This document shows, in pieces, positions 52,805 to 60,359 of a DNA stretch of 60,359 nucleotides. Where the stretch lies: the NCBI GenBank assembly GCA_031291475.1, contig JARLIY010000159.1:1-60359 (forward strand). The letters run 5' to 3'. How positions within the stretch are numbered: position 1 is the stretch's first letter; each line of letters starts with the position of its first letter. The notes under the pieces are model-generated. The model made no database searches and had not been told where the DNA came from. It saw only the letters and a list, made by a program, of their open reading frames with translations. This stretch comes from Xanthobacteraceae bacterium (lineage in GTDB: Bacteria; Pseudomonadota; Alphaproteobacteria; Rhizobiales; Xanthobacteraceae). The translations under genes were made by a program, and so were the position numbers.

Positions 52805-53658
52805 TTGCGCACCGTCGTGATCACGGGAACCTCCACCGGCATCGGGTGGGGCACCGCAAAAGTCCTCATCGCCAACGGCTTTCGCGTTTTCGGCAGCGTG
52901 CGCAAAACATCCGATGCGGAGCGACTCACCGCCGAATTCGGCGAGCTTTTCGTGCCGCTGATATTCGACGTGACCGACGAGGCAGCGGTCAATGCGGCCG
53001 CGGCCCGTGCGCGCGAGGCGCTGGCCGGCGAGCGATTGGGGCCGGTTTGGTCAATAATGCCGGCGTTGCCGTGGCGGGCCCGTTGCTCGAATTGTCGGTC
53101 GCGGAATTCCGCCGCCAGATCGAGATCAATCTCGTCGGCGTCGTGACCGTCAGCAAAGCTTTCGCGCCGCTCGTCGGCACCGATCCGCAGCTCAAAGGCC
53201 CGCCCGGCCGCATCGTCAACATTAGCTCGGTCGGCGGCCGAAACGGCATGCCATTCATCGCGCCCTATGCGGCTTCAAAATTCGCCCTCGAAGGTCTTTC
53301 GGAAAGTTTGCGGCGCGAAATGCTGTTGTGGGGGATCGAGGTCATCGTCGTCGGCCCGGGTGCGGTGGCAACGCCGATCTGGAGCAAGGCCGAGCAAATC
53401 GACACCACGCCGTTCCGCGACTCGCCCTACGCGCCGGCGCTCGAACGCCTGCGCGCGTTCATGCTCAAGCTCGGGGAACATGGGCTGCCGCCGGAGCGGG
53501 TCGACGACGTGGTGCTGGAAGCGTTGACTGCCGCGAAACCGAAGGTGCGCTACGCCATAACCCCCGAACCGAGGCGCGATTGGATCATGCGAAACCTGCC
53601 GAAGCGCTTGGTCGATCGGATGATCGGCAAGCGGCTTGGCCTGTTGCCGCCGCATTGA
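52805..53658 (+). pseudogene. short-chain dehydrogenase/reductase with one-base frameshift
   Basis: The gene reads from a TTG at 52805, preceded by GGGAGG with a six-base spacer. It begins LRTVVITGTSTGIGWGTAK, the SDR nucleotide motif. Near 53036-53045 the frame breaks: GERLG is followed out of frame by AGLVNNAGVAV. Adding one G to the G4 run there restores ERLGAGLVNNAG and an uninterrupted protein. The second part has NISSVGG and YAASKFALEG (catalytic Tyr and Lys). It ends RLGLLPPH at 53658. Either a real frameshift or a homopolymer sequencing error is possible. Confidence 0.75.
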
Positions 53659-53663
53659 AGGCT

Positions 53664-54254
53664 TTAGGCAAGCGACACCAGGCCGCCGCCGTGGCGTTCG
53701 AGCTGGCCGGCGATCTCAAGCTCCAGCAGTACCATCCGCACCACCGCGGGCGAACTCTTTGACGGCCGCACCAGATCGTCGATCTGGACGGGCGCCGGGC
53801 CGAGCAAGCCGACAACGCGCGCCCGCTCATCGGGCGCGGGTTCGACCTCGTCATCGGCGCCACCCGACGGCGGTTCGGGCTCGCGCGCCGGCAGTTTCTT
53901 CTCTTCCATGAATCGGCCGCAGCACGGAGATGATGTCGGCAACCTCGGTGACCGGCGTCACCCCCTGTTTGATGAGGCCGTTCGTACCCTCGGCCCGCGG
54001 ATCGAGCGGCGAGCCAGGGACGGCGAATACCTCGCGGCCCTGTTCGAGCGCGAAGCGCGCGGTGATCAGCGAGCCCGAGTGTTTGGCCGCCTCAACGATC
54101 ACGACGCCGAGGGAGAGTCCGGAAATCAGTCGGTTGCGCCGGGGAAAATCGCGGCCGCGCGGCTCCGCGGACCGACATTGGGACTGCGGATGAGGCGCAG
54201 CCAGTCAATTCGCTGCTCGTCCGTCAGCTGGACGCCCTCGTTGCGTTCGCTCAC
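53664..54254 (-). pseudogene. dprA: dprA (DNA processing chain A) pseudogene with internal deletion
   Basis: Three frames show DprA parts in order. From a GTG at 54254 it reads [20 protein letters not shown], the DprA N-terminus. At about 54165 the frame shifts to [20 protein letters not shown], which continues [20 protein letters not shown] and [17 protein letters not shown]. Near 53910 it shifts again to the C-terminal winged-helix part ([20 protein letters not shown]), ending GGGLVSLA. The stretch between NVGP and EPRGRD, most of the Rossmann domain, is missing. Two frame changes mean no functional protein. Confidence 0.85.
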
Positions 54255-54314
54255 CTCGCCCCCACGCGTGTGCTTTGCCGCGTTGGATCCAAGCATACGC
54301 CGAAAACGCGACCG

Positions 54315-54926
54315 TCAGGAGCCGCCGGCGCCTTCGGCGCCGCCGCCGATCTTGCCTTCCTCGCCGCGTAACAGCCGGCCGATATTGGCGCGATGCATGA
54401 TCCATAGCAGCACCGATAGCAGCAAAAACACCGAGCCGTGGCGCGGATCGCCGCGCCAATACAGGAATGCCGGCGTCGCGGCGCTGGCGACCAGCGCCGC
54501 GAGCGAGGAGTAGCGGGTTAAGGCCGCGATCAGGAGCCAGACCGCGCAAAAGAACACGGCCGCCGGCCAGGCAAGTCCGAGCAGAAGCCCGATATAGGTC
54601 GCCACGCCCTTGCCGCCGCCGAAGTTGAGCCAGACGGGAAACAAATGGCCGATAAAGGCGCCGATCGCGGCTGCAACCGCAAAATTTGGACCGAGCACAG
54701 AGCTGGTAATGAGCACGGCGGCGGTGCCCTTGAGCATGTCCCCAAGAAGCGTTGCTGCGGCCAATCCCTTGCGGCCGGTGCGCAGAACGTTGGTGGCGCC
54801 AATATTGCCCGAGCCGACGGCGCGCAAATCCGGCCCTCCAGCGAGCCGCGTCAGCAAAATGCCGAACGGAATCGAGCCGCAGAGATAGCCGAAGGCAAAG
54901 GAAGCGACGAATGCGAGCGCCGGCAT
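54315..54926 (-). CDS. plsY: glycerol-3-phosphate acyltransferase PlsY
   Basis: This 203-residue five-helix membrane protein has the three PlsY motifs: [18 protein letters not shown], and [18 protein letters not shown]. It acylates glycerol-3-phosphate at sn-1 using acyl-phosphate. The C-terminus has a Gly-rich tail ([10 protein letters not shown]). It lies downstream of pyrB and upstream of dprA on the same strand, as in related genomes, except that pyrC is not between pyrB and plsY. Confidence 0.93.
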   Translation of the reverse strand: MPALAFVASFAFGYLCGSIPFGILLTRLAGGPDLRAVGSGNIGATNVLRTGRKGLAAATLLGDMLKGTAAVLITSSVLGPNFAVAAAIGAFIGHLFPVWLNFGGGKGVATYIGLLLGLAWPAAVFFCAVWLLIAALTRYSSLAALVASAATPAFLYWRGDPRHGSVFLLLSVLLWIMHRANIGRLLRGEEGKIGGGAEGAGGS

Positions 54927-54940
54927 GGCCGAAGTTTACC

Positions 54941-55020
54941 CGTCATTGCGAGCGAAGCGAAGCAATCCAGCCTTGTCTTCGGTCTGGATTGCTTCGTCGC
55001 TCTCGCTCCTCGCAATGACG
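54941..55020. repeat. 80-base palindromic intergenic repeat
   Basis: Arms starting CGTCATTGCGAGCGAAGCG and ending CGCTCCTCGCAATGACG form an imperfect palindrome around the loop GCCTTGTCTTCGGTC. The core GAAGCAATCCA/TGGATTGCTTC is exact. This is a well-known interspersed repeat style in Bradyrhizobium/Rhodopseudomonas-type genomes. It fills the gap between pyrB and plsY. It could also act as a terminator or mRNA stabiliser. No second copy was noticed in the window. Confidence 0.75.
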
Positions 55021-55023
55021 AAG

Positions 55024-56463
55024 CTACCCGGCGTGGGCTTTCTTCCCACCGACGCGCGGCGCAAATCCCGCCGCTTCGGCGTCGGCCTCGCTGTTGTGAA
55101 TGACGAGGTGCCTGAGTTTGTCGGCCGGCGTGTGCTTGAGCGCGGCCAATCCGGGTGAATAGGTTTTGCGCGTGGAGTCGCTGACGACAAAATGCGCCGA
55201 TGCTTCTGCCTCGATATCGGTCTCGCAATAGAGGCAACGCAAAGTGCAGCGCTGCGGCGAATGATCCTCCATGATGTAGAACTTGTTGGCGGCGTATTGG
55301 CGCTCGGCGGGATCGTTGGTGATGCAGTTCGGGTTGGCGCATTGGATGCCGGTCCCGATCCGCTGCACATAGAGCGGGTGCTCCGCCTTGGCGAAGCCTC
55401 CGGGGAATTTGTGGAGGGATTTGCTGCGATGCAGGTGCAGCAGGAGCGAGATCAGCGCCATGCGCACGGGAACGCCGTAGGCGGCCTGGCGGAAATAGAT
55501 GGCGCGGCGGTCGCTGTCGAGGGCGGCGTCGAGTTCGTTCACCCGCGGGAGCGGATGCATGACGCTCGCGTGCGAATATTTTCCTTCGCCCAGGAACTTG
55601 GCGTCGATCTTCGGGTAGGGCCGCTCTTTTTCGGTCCAGCGCTCCTTCTGGAAGCGGGTGACATACACGGCGTCGATCTTCTTTTGCAGCACCAAGCCGT
55701 AATCGATTTCCGGCTCGGCGTAGAGCGAAAGCTGATGCGGCTGGTCGGCGGTGACGTAGAGCGCGTCGATCGAGCCGTCGGCTTCGTTCGGAGACTTGGA
55801 AACCATGCGGCAGTGAAATTCCTCGCGCAGGCGCCGAGCGACATGGGGCGGCAGCTCCATGCCCGGCGCGGGCAGGGGATCGATGGTGGCGCCGAAGCGG
55901 GCCAGCGCGTAGACGAAGGAATGAATGGTGCGGCTGCCTTTGAGGTCGCCCGAGATCGCGACCTTCATGTTCCTGAGGCCCCTGTTCTTGGAGCGCAGCG
56001 TGAACAGGTCGCACAAAGTCTGCGTCGGGTGCTCGTGGCTGCCGTCGCCGCCGTTGATCACCGGGATTTGCGAATACTCGGCGGCGAGGCGCGCGGCGCC
56101 GTCGCGCGGGTGGCGGATGACGATGATGTCGGCGTAATTGCTGGTGACGCGGATGGTATCGGCCAGGCTTTCGCCCTTGGCCGCCGAGCTCACCGCTGGA
56201 TCGGCGCTGGTAATATTGGCGCCGCCGAGGCGGAGCATGGCGCTTTCGAACGACAGCCGCGTGCGGGTGGAGGGCTCGTAGAACAGGCTTGCCAGGATGA
56301 ATTTAGAGGCGACGCTGGTGCCGCGCCCGATCCGGTAGGGGATGTTGTGGTCGGCGAGTTCCTTCAAAAACCCGTAGGCGACCTGGAAAACGGTCTCGAT
56401 CTCTCTATTGCTGAGATCGTTGATGGAAACGATGTGGCGCGTGAGCGGCTGAGGTTTCGTCAT
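55024..56463 (-). CDS. pyrB: aspartate carbamoyltransferase fused to a PyrI-like zinc domain
   Basis: From ATG 56463 this is 479 residues. The catalytic part has STRTR (65-69), RHPRDGAARL, HPTQTLCDLFT and HPLPR (303-307), close to the E. coli PyrB type (HIVSINDLS start). An extra segment lies near 228-258. After about residue 340 there is a zinc domain, C375-x4-C380 and C410-x2-C413 (CANPNC, CLYC). This matches the pattern of the PyrI C-terminal zinc domain (CPNSNC, CKYC), without the PyrI nucleotide-binding part. It makes carbamoyl-aspartate. Beyond the zinc site about 65 residues are unassigned. Confidence 0.88.
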   Translation of the reverse strand: MTKPQPLTRHIVSINDLSNREIETVFQVAYGFLKELADHNIPYRIGRGTSVASKFILASLFYEPSTRTRLSFESAMLRLGGANITSADPAVSSAAKGESLADTIRVTSNYADIIVIRHPRDGAARLAAEYSQIPVINGGDGSHEHPTQTLCDLFTLRSKNRGLRNMKVAISGDLKGSRTIHSFVYALARFGATIDPLPAPGMELPPHVARRLREEFHCRMVSKSPNEADGSIDALYVTADQPHQLSLYAEPEIDYGLVLQKKIDAVYVTRFQKERWTEKERPYPKIDAKFLGEGKYSHASVMHPLPRVNELDAALDSDRRAIYFRQAAYGVPVRMALISLLLHLHRSKSLHKFPGGFAKAEHPLYVQRIGTGIQCANPNCITNDPAERQYAANKFYIMEDHSPQRCTLRCLYCETDIEAEASAHFVVSDSTRKTYSPGLAALKHTPADKLRHLVIHNSEADAEAAGFAPRVGGKKAHAG

Positions 56464-56579
56464 CAAAGCGGTGCTATAGGCCTAATCGAAGCACCCCGGC
56501 AAGCCCGCTGCGGGTCGCGTTGGCCGGCATGCACCGAAAACGTGCTAATATGACGCTCCCCCGGAGAGGGCGCACAGCC

Positions 56580-58223
56580 ATGACCACCGTCCCGCGGTTC
56601 GATACTGGCGAGGTTTTCAACCAGTCACCGCCTTACGAAAACATCGATTTGTTTTCGAGCGATGCGCCGCTTGTGGAAGCGGTCAAAGCCAACGGCGACG
56701 GCAGCGATCTCACTGCGCTCGCCGCCTTCGGGCGGCAATGGGGAACGGCCGAGATGTTCACGCTGGCGCGCCGCGCCAACGAGAACCCGCCGAAGCTTTA
56801 CACCTTCGATCCCAAGGGCTTTCGCCGCGACGTCGTCGAATTTCACCCGGCCTATCACGATTTGATGCGCTTGAGCGTCGCCGCCGGCCTGCATGCCTCG
56901 ACCTGGACGCCGGCCGGGCAGCGGGCGCCGCCGCCGGCGGAAGTGGCGCGCGCGGCGCGCTATTACATGGTGGCGCAAATCGAGAGCGGGCATTTGTGCC
57001 CGATTACCATGACGCGAGCGGCTTTGGCGCCGCTTGCGGCGGCGCCGTCGTTGCTCGCCCAAGTGGCGCCGAAAGTGGTCACGAGAAGCTACGACCCAGT
57101 GTTCCGCCCGTGGTGGGAAAAGCCGGGGATCACGCTCGGCATGGGCATGACGGAAAAGCAGGGCGGCACCGACGTGCGCGCCAATTCGACGACCGCCACG
57201 CCGACCGGGGATTGGTATTCCATCACCGGGCACAAATGGTTTCTCTCCGCGCCGATGTGCGATGCTTTCCTGGTGCTGGCGCAGGCGCCGGGCGGGCTCA
57301 CCTGCTTTTTCGTGCCGCGCTTTCGCCCCGACGGTTCGGTCAATGCGCTGCGCTTGCAGCGGCTCAAGGACAAGCTCGGCAACCGCTCCAATGCGTCGAG
57401 CGAGGTCGAGTTTGCCGACGCGTTCTCGTTGCGCGTCGGCGACGAGGGCGACGGCATCCGAACCATCATCCAGATGGTGCAGCTGACGCGGCTCGATTGC
57501 GGTCTTGCCTCGGCCGGCTTCATGCGCATGGCGCTGGCGCAGGCGGTACAGCATTGCCGCTATCGCTCGGTGTTCCAGAAGCATCTCTACGACCAGCCGA
57601 TGATGCGTGCGGTGCTGGCCGATCTGGCGCTGGAGGTGGAAGGAGCAGTCGCTCTGATCATGCGGCTCGCCCGCGCCTATGATCGCGCCGCCACCGACCC
57701 GTGTGAAGCCGCTTATGCGCGGCTCCTCACACCCGCGGCGAAATACTGGATCTGTAAAACCACGCCGAGCTTCATCTACGAAGCCATGGAATGCCTCGGC
57801 GGCAACGGATACGTCGAGGAAAGCGTGCTGCCGCGGCTCTATCGCGAAGCTCCGCTCAATGCGATCTGGGAAGGCTCCGGCAATGTCATGTGCCTCGACG
57901 TCTTACGCGCGCTCAAGCGCGATGAGGAAGCCGGCGAACTCATTGCCGATTTGGTGAGCGAGGCTTCGCCTTTGATCGGCGAGAAGGCAACCATCGTCGA
58001 GATGACGGATGAATTCACCAGTGAAGGCGCGGCCCGGACCATGGTCGGCAGGCTCGCAACCTTGGCCGCCACCGCCGCACTCGCCAAAACGGCGCCGCCC
58101 GACGTGGCCGACGCCTTCGCGCAGACACGTTTCTTCCGCTCGCATGCGGCGCTCTACGGCGCTGACGGCATCGAGCCGAAGACGGCGGATATGCTCTTGC
58201 AGCGGGCGTTGCCGGAGCAGTGA
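56580..58223 (+). CDS. aidB: AidB-like acyl-CoA dehydrogenase family protein
   Basis: This 547-residue protein (ATG 56580) has the long AidB form of the acyl-CoA dehydrogenase fold. Features are the N-terminal FNQSPPYENIDLF, GMGMTEKQGGTDVRANST (FAD/substrate region), ECLGGNGYVEE and EAPLNAIWEGSGNVMCLD. E. coli AidB is linked to the alkylation-damage response and has isovaleryl-CoA dehydrogenase activity. A regulatory link here is not shown. It sits between divergent pyrB and ruvX. Confidence 0.9.
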   Translation: MTTVPRFDTGEVFNQSPPYENIDLFSSDAPLVEAVKANGDGSDLTALAAFGRQWGTAEMFTLARRANENPPKLYTFDPKGFRRDVVEFHPAYHDLMRLSVAAGLHASTWTPAGQRAPPPAEVARAARYYMVAQIESGHLCPITMTRAALAPLAAAPSLLAQVAPKVVTRSYDPVFRPWWEKPGITLGMGMTEKQGGTDVRANSTTATPTGDWYSITGHKWFLSAPMCDAFLVLAQAPGGLTCFFVPRFRPDGSVNALRLQRLKDKLGNRSNASSEVEFADAFSLRVGDEGDGIRTIIQMVQLTRLDCGLASAGFMRMALAQAVQHCRYRSVFQKHLYDQPMMRAVLADLALEVEGAVALIMRLARAYDRAATDPCEAAYARLLTPAAKYWICKTTPSFIYEAMECLGGNGYVEESVLPRLYREAPLNAIWEGSGNVMCLDVLRALKRDEEAGELIADLVSEASPLIGEKATIVEMTDEFTSEGAARTMVGRLATLAATAALAKTAPPDVADAFAQTRFFRSHAALYGADGIEPKTADMLLQRALPEQ

Positions 58224-58228
58224 TCGTC

Positions 58229-58693
58229 CTAATTCCGCGCCAGCCGGTCAAGCGCGCCTTGCAGAATATAAGCCGCGGCGTGCTGGTCGATCACGGCTTT
58301 GCGTTTGGCGCGGCTTGCATCGGCGGCGATCAATGCGCGCTCGACAGCGGCCGTCGACAGCCGCTCGTCCCACAGCGCGATTGGCAATGCGGTGAGCTTG
58401 CTGAGATTGTGCGCAAAGGCGCGGGTGGCTTGCGCGCGCGGACCTTCGCTGCCGTCCATGTTGATCGGCAGCCCAAGCACGAAGCCGACCGCGCGCCGCT
58501 CGCCGGCCAGCGCCAAGAGCCGCTCGGCATCGAGGGAAAAGCGCCTGCGGGAAACGGTCTCGACTGGTGCGGCAAGGCGGCGGTCCGGATCGCTGGCGGC
58601 GACGCCGATGGTTTTGCTGCCGAGATCGAGTCCGATCAGCGCGCCGCGCGGCGGCAGAAGCGCTGCGGCCTCGGTGAGAGCAAGAACGGGCAT
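58229..58693 (-). CDS. ruvX: Holliday-junction resolvase-like protein RuvX (YqgF)
   Basis: This 154-residue RNase-H-fold protein has the acidic motifs GLDLGSKTIGVA, LGLPINMDGSEG and WDERLST. YqgF is proposed to act in rRNA 5' end processing and/or junction cleavage. It converges on the AidB-like gene with only five bases between. Its position upstream of pyrB is the usual one. Confidence 0.93.
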   Translation of the reverse strand: MPVLALTEAAALLPPRGALIGLDLGSKTIGVAASDPDRRLAAPVETVSRRRFSLDAERLLALAGERRAVGFVLGLPINMDGSEGPRAQATRAFAHNLSKLTALPIALWDERLSTAAVERALIAADASRAKRKAVIDQHAAAYILQGALDRLARN

Positions 58694-58797
58694 GCGGTCC
58701 CGTTAGCACGCAGAATGCTTTGCGGCTACGCCGTCTTTCCCGTATGGCCGCGTCTGACTAATCTTGCCGGTATCAAATCAGTGAGGGGAGGCAGCCG

Positions 58798-59295
58798 ATG
58801 CCATTCACGGTCGTCAGCAAGAGTTTCAAGGACGGCGATTATCTGCCCAACGACTTCATCCTGTCCGCGGATTTCGGCTTCGGCTGTGCCGGCGGCAACA
58901 CCTCGCCGCACCTCCAGTGGTCGGGCGCGCCGGCGGGAACGAAGAGCTTTGCCGTCACCTGTTACGACCCCGACGCGCCGACCGGCTCGGGCTTCTGGCA
59001 TTGGGTGGTGGTGAACATCCCGGCAAACGCCAGCGAACTCGCCGCTGGGGCGGGCAGTGCCGGGGGTAAGTTGCCCGCGGGGGCGTTGCAGACGCGTACC
59101 GATTTCGGCGCGGCGGGCTACGGCGGCCCATGTCCGCCCGCGGGCGACCATCCGCACCGCTATCTGTTCACGGTGTTTGCCGTGGGAGCCGACAAGCTCA
59201 ATGTGACGGCCGACACATCGGCGGCGGTCGTCGGCTTCAATCTGCACTTCAATACGCTGGCCAAGGCGCAGATCATGGGGTTGTTCAAAAGGTAG
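58798..59295 (+). CDS. YbhB/YbcL-type PEBP (Raf kinase inhibitor-like) protein
   Basis: This 165-residue protein has the PEBP core DPDAPTGSGFWHWVVVNIP and GGPCPPAGDHPHRYLFTVFA. It starts with MPFTVVSKSFKDG, with no signal peptide. An AGGGGAGG ribosome site precedes the ATG. Bacterial PEBPs are of unclear function. The gene is single, with no operon partners. Confidence 0.92.
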   Translation: MPFTVVSKSFKDGDYLPNDFILSADFGFGCAGGNTSPHLQWSGAPAGTKSFAVTCYDPDAPTGSGFWHWVVVNIPANASELAAGAGSAGGKLPAGALQTRTDFGAAGYGGPCPPAGDHPHRYLFTVFAVGADKLNVTADTSAAVVGFNLHFNTLAKAQIMGLFKR

Positions 59296-59312
59296 GGCGC
59301 CGCCGGCGGAGC

Positions 59313-59351
59313 ACAAAAACCAACGCCCGCGTAAAAGCGCGGGCGTTGGTT
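59313..59351 (-). terminator. strong stem-loop terminator of the DUF1127 gene
   Basis: A perfect 14-bp inverted repeat (59318-59331 with 59338-59351, six-base loop) is followed on the minus strand by TTTTTGT. It lies between the convergent PEBP and DUF1127 genes. The U-run side fits the minus-strand gene best, but the stem could stop both. Confidence 0.88.
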
Positions 59352-59377
59352 GCGCGTGGAAGGAAGGAGCCTACGCC

Positions 59378-59530
59378 TTAGCCATGCGCCTGGTCGGAGG
59401 CGATCCGGTCGATGTCCGAACGAGTGATGCCGATGTCGGCCAACTCACGATCGCTCAGATGCGACAGCTCCCGCCGAATAGTGTCGTAGCGCTTCCAGGC
59501 GTTGAGCAGGCGGGTAATCGAATTCAACAT
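59378..59530 (-). CDS. DUF1127 (YjiS-like) small protein
   Basis: This 50-residue protein starts MLNSITRLLNAWKRYDTIRR and has the DUF1127 core LSHLSDRELADIGITRSDI. The RBS AAAGGA lies eight bases upstream of ATG. In alphaproteobacteria, short DUF1127 proteins are often stress-induced and can bind RNA. The role of this one is not known. The gene is monocistronic with its own terminator. Confidence 0.92.
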   Translation of the reverse strand: MLNSITRLLNAWKRYDTIRRELSHLSDRELADIGITRSDIDRIASDQAHG

Positions 59531-59842
59531 GTATATTCCTTTCCCCGGCAGGGGCGCCGGCCTGAGCCGGAAGCATTGGTTAGAATATAGGCGCGTTTTG
59601 TGCGCCGCAGCATAAACTTTGTTGCAGCGCAGCTAAGAGCGAGGCGCATGCCTAGCGCCTTGAACGTAAAGGGATTCTTAAGGCGACGCGATCGGGAGAA
59701 TGGAACATCCGCGTCGTTATTGTCGCTCAGCATGCCGTGTTCGGCCGCGCTGAGGCGGTCGCCGTTGCCGCGCCGAAATAGACCGGGAAAACTTTGGCAT
59801 TCGGGCCGCCCGCCGCCCGCCCCAAGGCGCGGCGTGCCTTGC
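59531..59842. other. 312-base gap upstream of the DUF1127 gene
   Basis: No convincing gene is present. Reading on the minus strand, a TATATT (about 59584-59589) lies roughly 55-60 bases before the DUF1127 start and could be its -10, but no clear -35 is seen. The 59700-59842 part is GC-rich with no repeat or stem of note. Confidence 0.4.
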
Positions 59843-60124
59843 TTACTGTCCGTGGCCGGCGAGCACTTCCTGGCAAGGGAAGCTGATTCTGGTCCGGTTG
59901 GTTTGCAGGCAACTCAGGATCGCGAATACGTCGGATTGGTCGTTATCCCGCACGAACTCCCTGCAATATTTCATCACGTCCGGATGGCATGCGGCACGCT
60001 CCTGTTCGCTGCCTTGCCCGATCAGGGGATTGGCGACCGGCGGCGGCTGCGGCGGCACCTGGGCAAGCGCGATCGTTCCCGCCGTCAACAAAGCGGCGAT
60101 CGTGAACAAGACTGTGCGAACCAT
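59843..60124 (-). CDS. small secreted Cys-containing protein
   Basis: Starting at ATG 60124 (AAAGGAACAATC before it), this is 93 residues with a signal peptide (MVRTVLFTIAALLTAGTIALAQ). The mature part has four cysteines: AACHPDVMKYCREFV, then ILSCLQTNRTRISFPCQEVL. The C-x7-C...C-x11-C spacing suggests two disulfides. Similar small periplasmic proteins are frequent in Bradyrhizobiaceae with no known function. Confidence 0.75.
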   Translation of the reverse strand: MVRTVLFTIAALLTAGTIALAQVPPQPPPVANPLIGQGSEQERAACHPDVMKYCREFVRDNDQSDVFAILSCLQTNRTRISFPCQEVLAGHGQ

Positions 60125-60283
60125 GATTGTTCCTTTGCCGGCGGCCAGACCCGCCGCTGCGATTATCGCACAAATAGTGCGGCAGGTAACTTCGCCAGTA
60201 AATCCGACAGTCACTTCAGTGGCGATGGCGTGCGCGGGACGCCCTTGCGCGCGGCGGTCCCGCAGAGATACATCATCGCCGCA

Positions 60284-60359
60284 GGGCGGTTAGCTCAGCT
60301 GGTAGAGCGTCTGCTTTACACGCAGGATGTCGGCGGTTCGAGTCCGTCACCGCCCACCA
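60284..60359 (+). tRNA. tRNA-Val (anticodon UAC)
   Basis: A 76-nt tRNA with acceptor GGGCGGT/ACCGCCC, D arm AGCTCAGCTGGTAGAGC and anticodon loop CTTTACA (UAC). The T arm is CGGTTCGAGTCCG. Discriminator A and the encoded CCA end exactly at the window edge. Confidence 0.96.

Noticed and set aside
1..60359. CRISPR array, transposase or rRNA genes
   Set aside because: No regular spaced repeats, no insertion-sequence protein motifs and no 16S/23S/5S segments were seen on either strand.

Overview
The window is GC-rich chromosomal DNA from an alphaproteobacterium, almost certainly of the order Hyphomicrobiales (Rhizobiales), near the Xanthobacteraceae/Bradyrhizobium/Pseudolabrys lineages. The evidence is gene content: divK-pleD, a PopZ-type DUF2497 protein, an EipB-type envelope protein, dinB with DUF3572, the aapJQMP amino-acid transporter, DUF1127, and the block ruvX / pyrB / plsY / dprA / topA / rnr / nudix / rpmG, which matches the gene order I know from this group. 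The assignment rests on protein families read by eye, not on a database search.

Layout. (1) 1-2640: a cold-shock gene, then an accessory patch of small unknown ORFs. Three are joined by ATGA overlaps, and there are remnants of a Tat-like leader and of a HEASH metallopeptidase-like gene. The patch abuts the 3' end of tRNA-Arg(UCU). (2) 3043-11304: envelope operon of a thioester alpha-2-macroglobulin, PBP1C and a PAP2 phosphatase. (3) 11277-21024: a broken Asp/Asn hydroxylase fragment, a cystathionine beta-lyase, the aapJQMP transporter, a Spy/CpxP-like protein, and a minus-strand sulfur operon (cysK, sseA, persulfide dioxygenase-rhodanese). (4) 21251-23323: a membrane GGDEF enzyme and a receiver-Hpt protein. 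(5) 23460-30736: a transport/catabolic patch with an M24 peptidase, a decarboxylase-like amidohydrolase, DUF3311 plus a Na+/solute symporter, a stand-alone Kup C-terminal domain, an orphan ABC binding protein and an atypical CoA-ligase-like protein. (6) 30866-33819: two convergent transglutaminase-like genes, zinc-ribbon proteins, tRNA-Asn and tRNA-Cys. (7) 33975-45161: PIMT-like, TolC and PopZ genes; an operon of ridA, GDPD, FemAB-like and HIT genes; eipB; DUF3572-dinB; divK-pleD; a candidate 6S-like RNA; rpmG. (8) 45260-58693: the replication/RNA/lipid housekeeping block on the minus strand. It is interrupted by a lytic transglycosylase, a frameshifted SDR and an AidB-like dehydrogenase, and carries a deleted dprA pseudogene and an unusual PyrB fused to a PyrI-like zinc domain. 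(9) 58798-60359: a PEBP protein, DUF1127, a secreted Cys-containing protein and tRNA-Val(UAC).

Most genes are ordinary core functions. The points most worth attention are the PyrB-zinc-domain fusion with no pyrC beside it, the 155-nt structured RNA candidate between pleD and rpmG, the stand-alone Kup C-terminal domain, the dprA deletion, and several clear gene remnants (HEASH, AspH-like, Tat leader). I found no CRISPR array, no transposase and no integrase. No wholly new multi-gene system is provable from the sequence alone.
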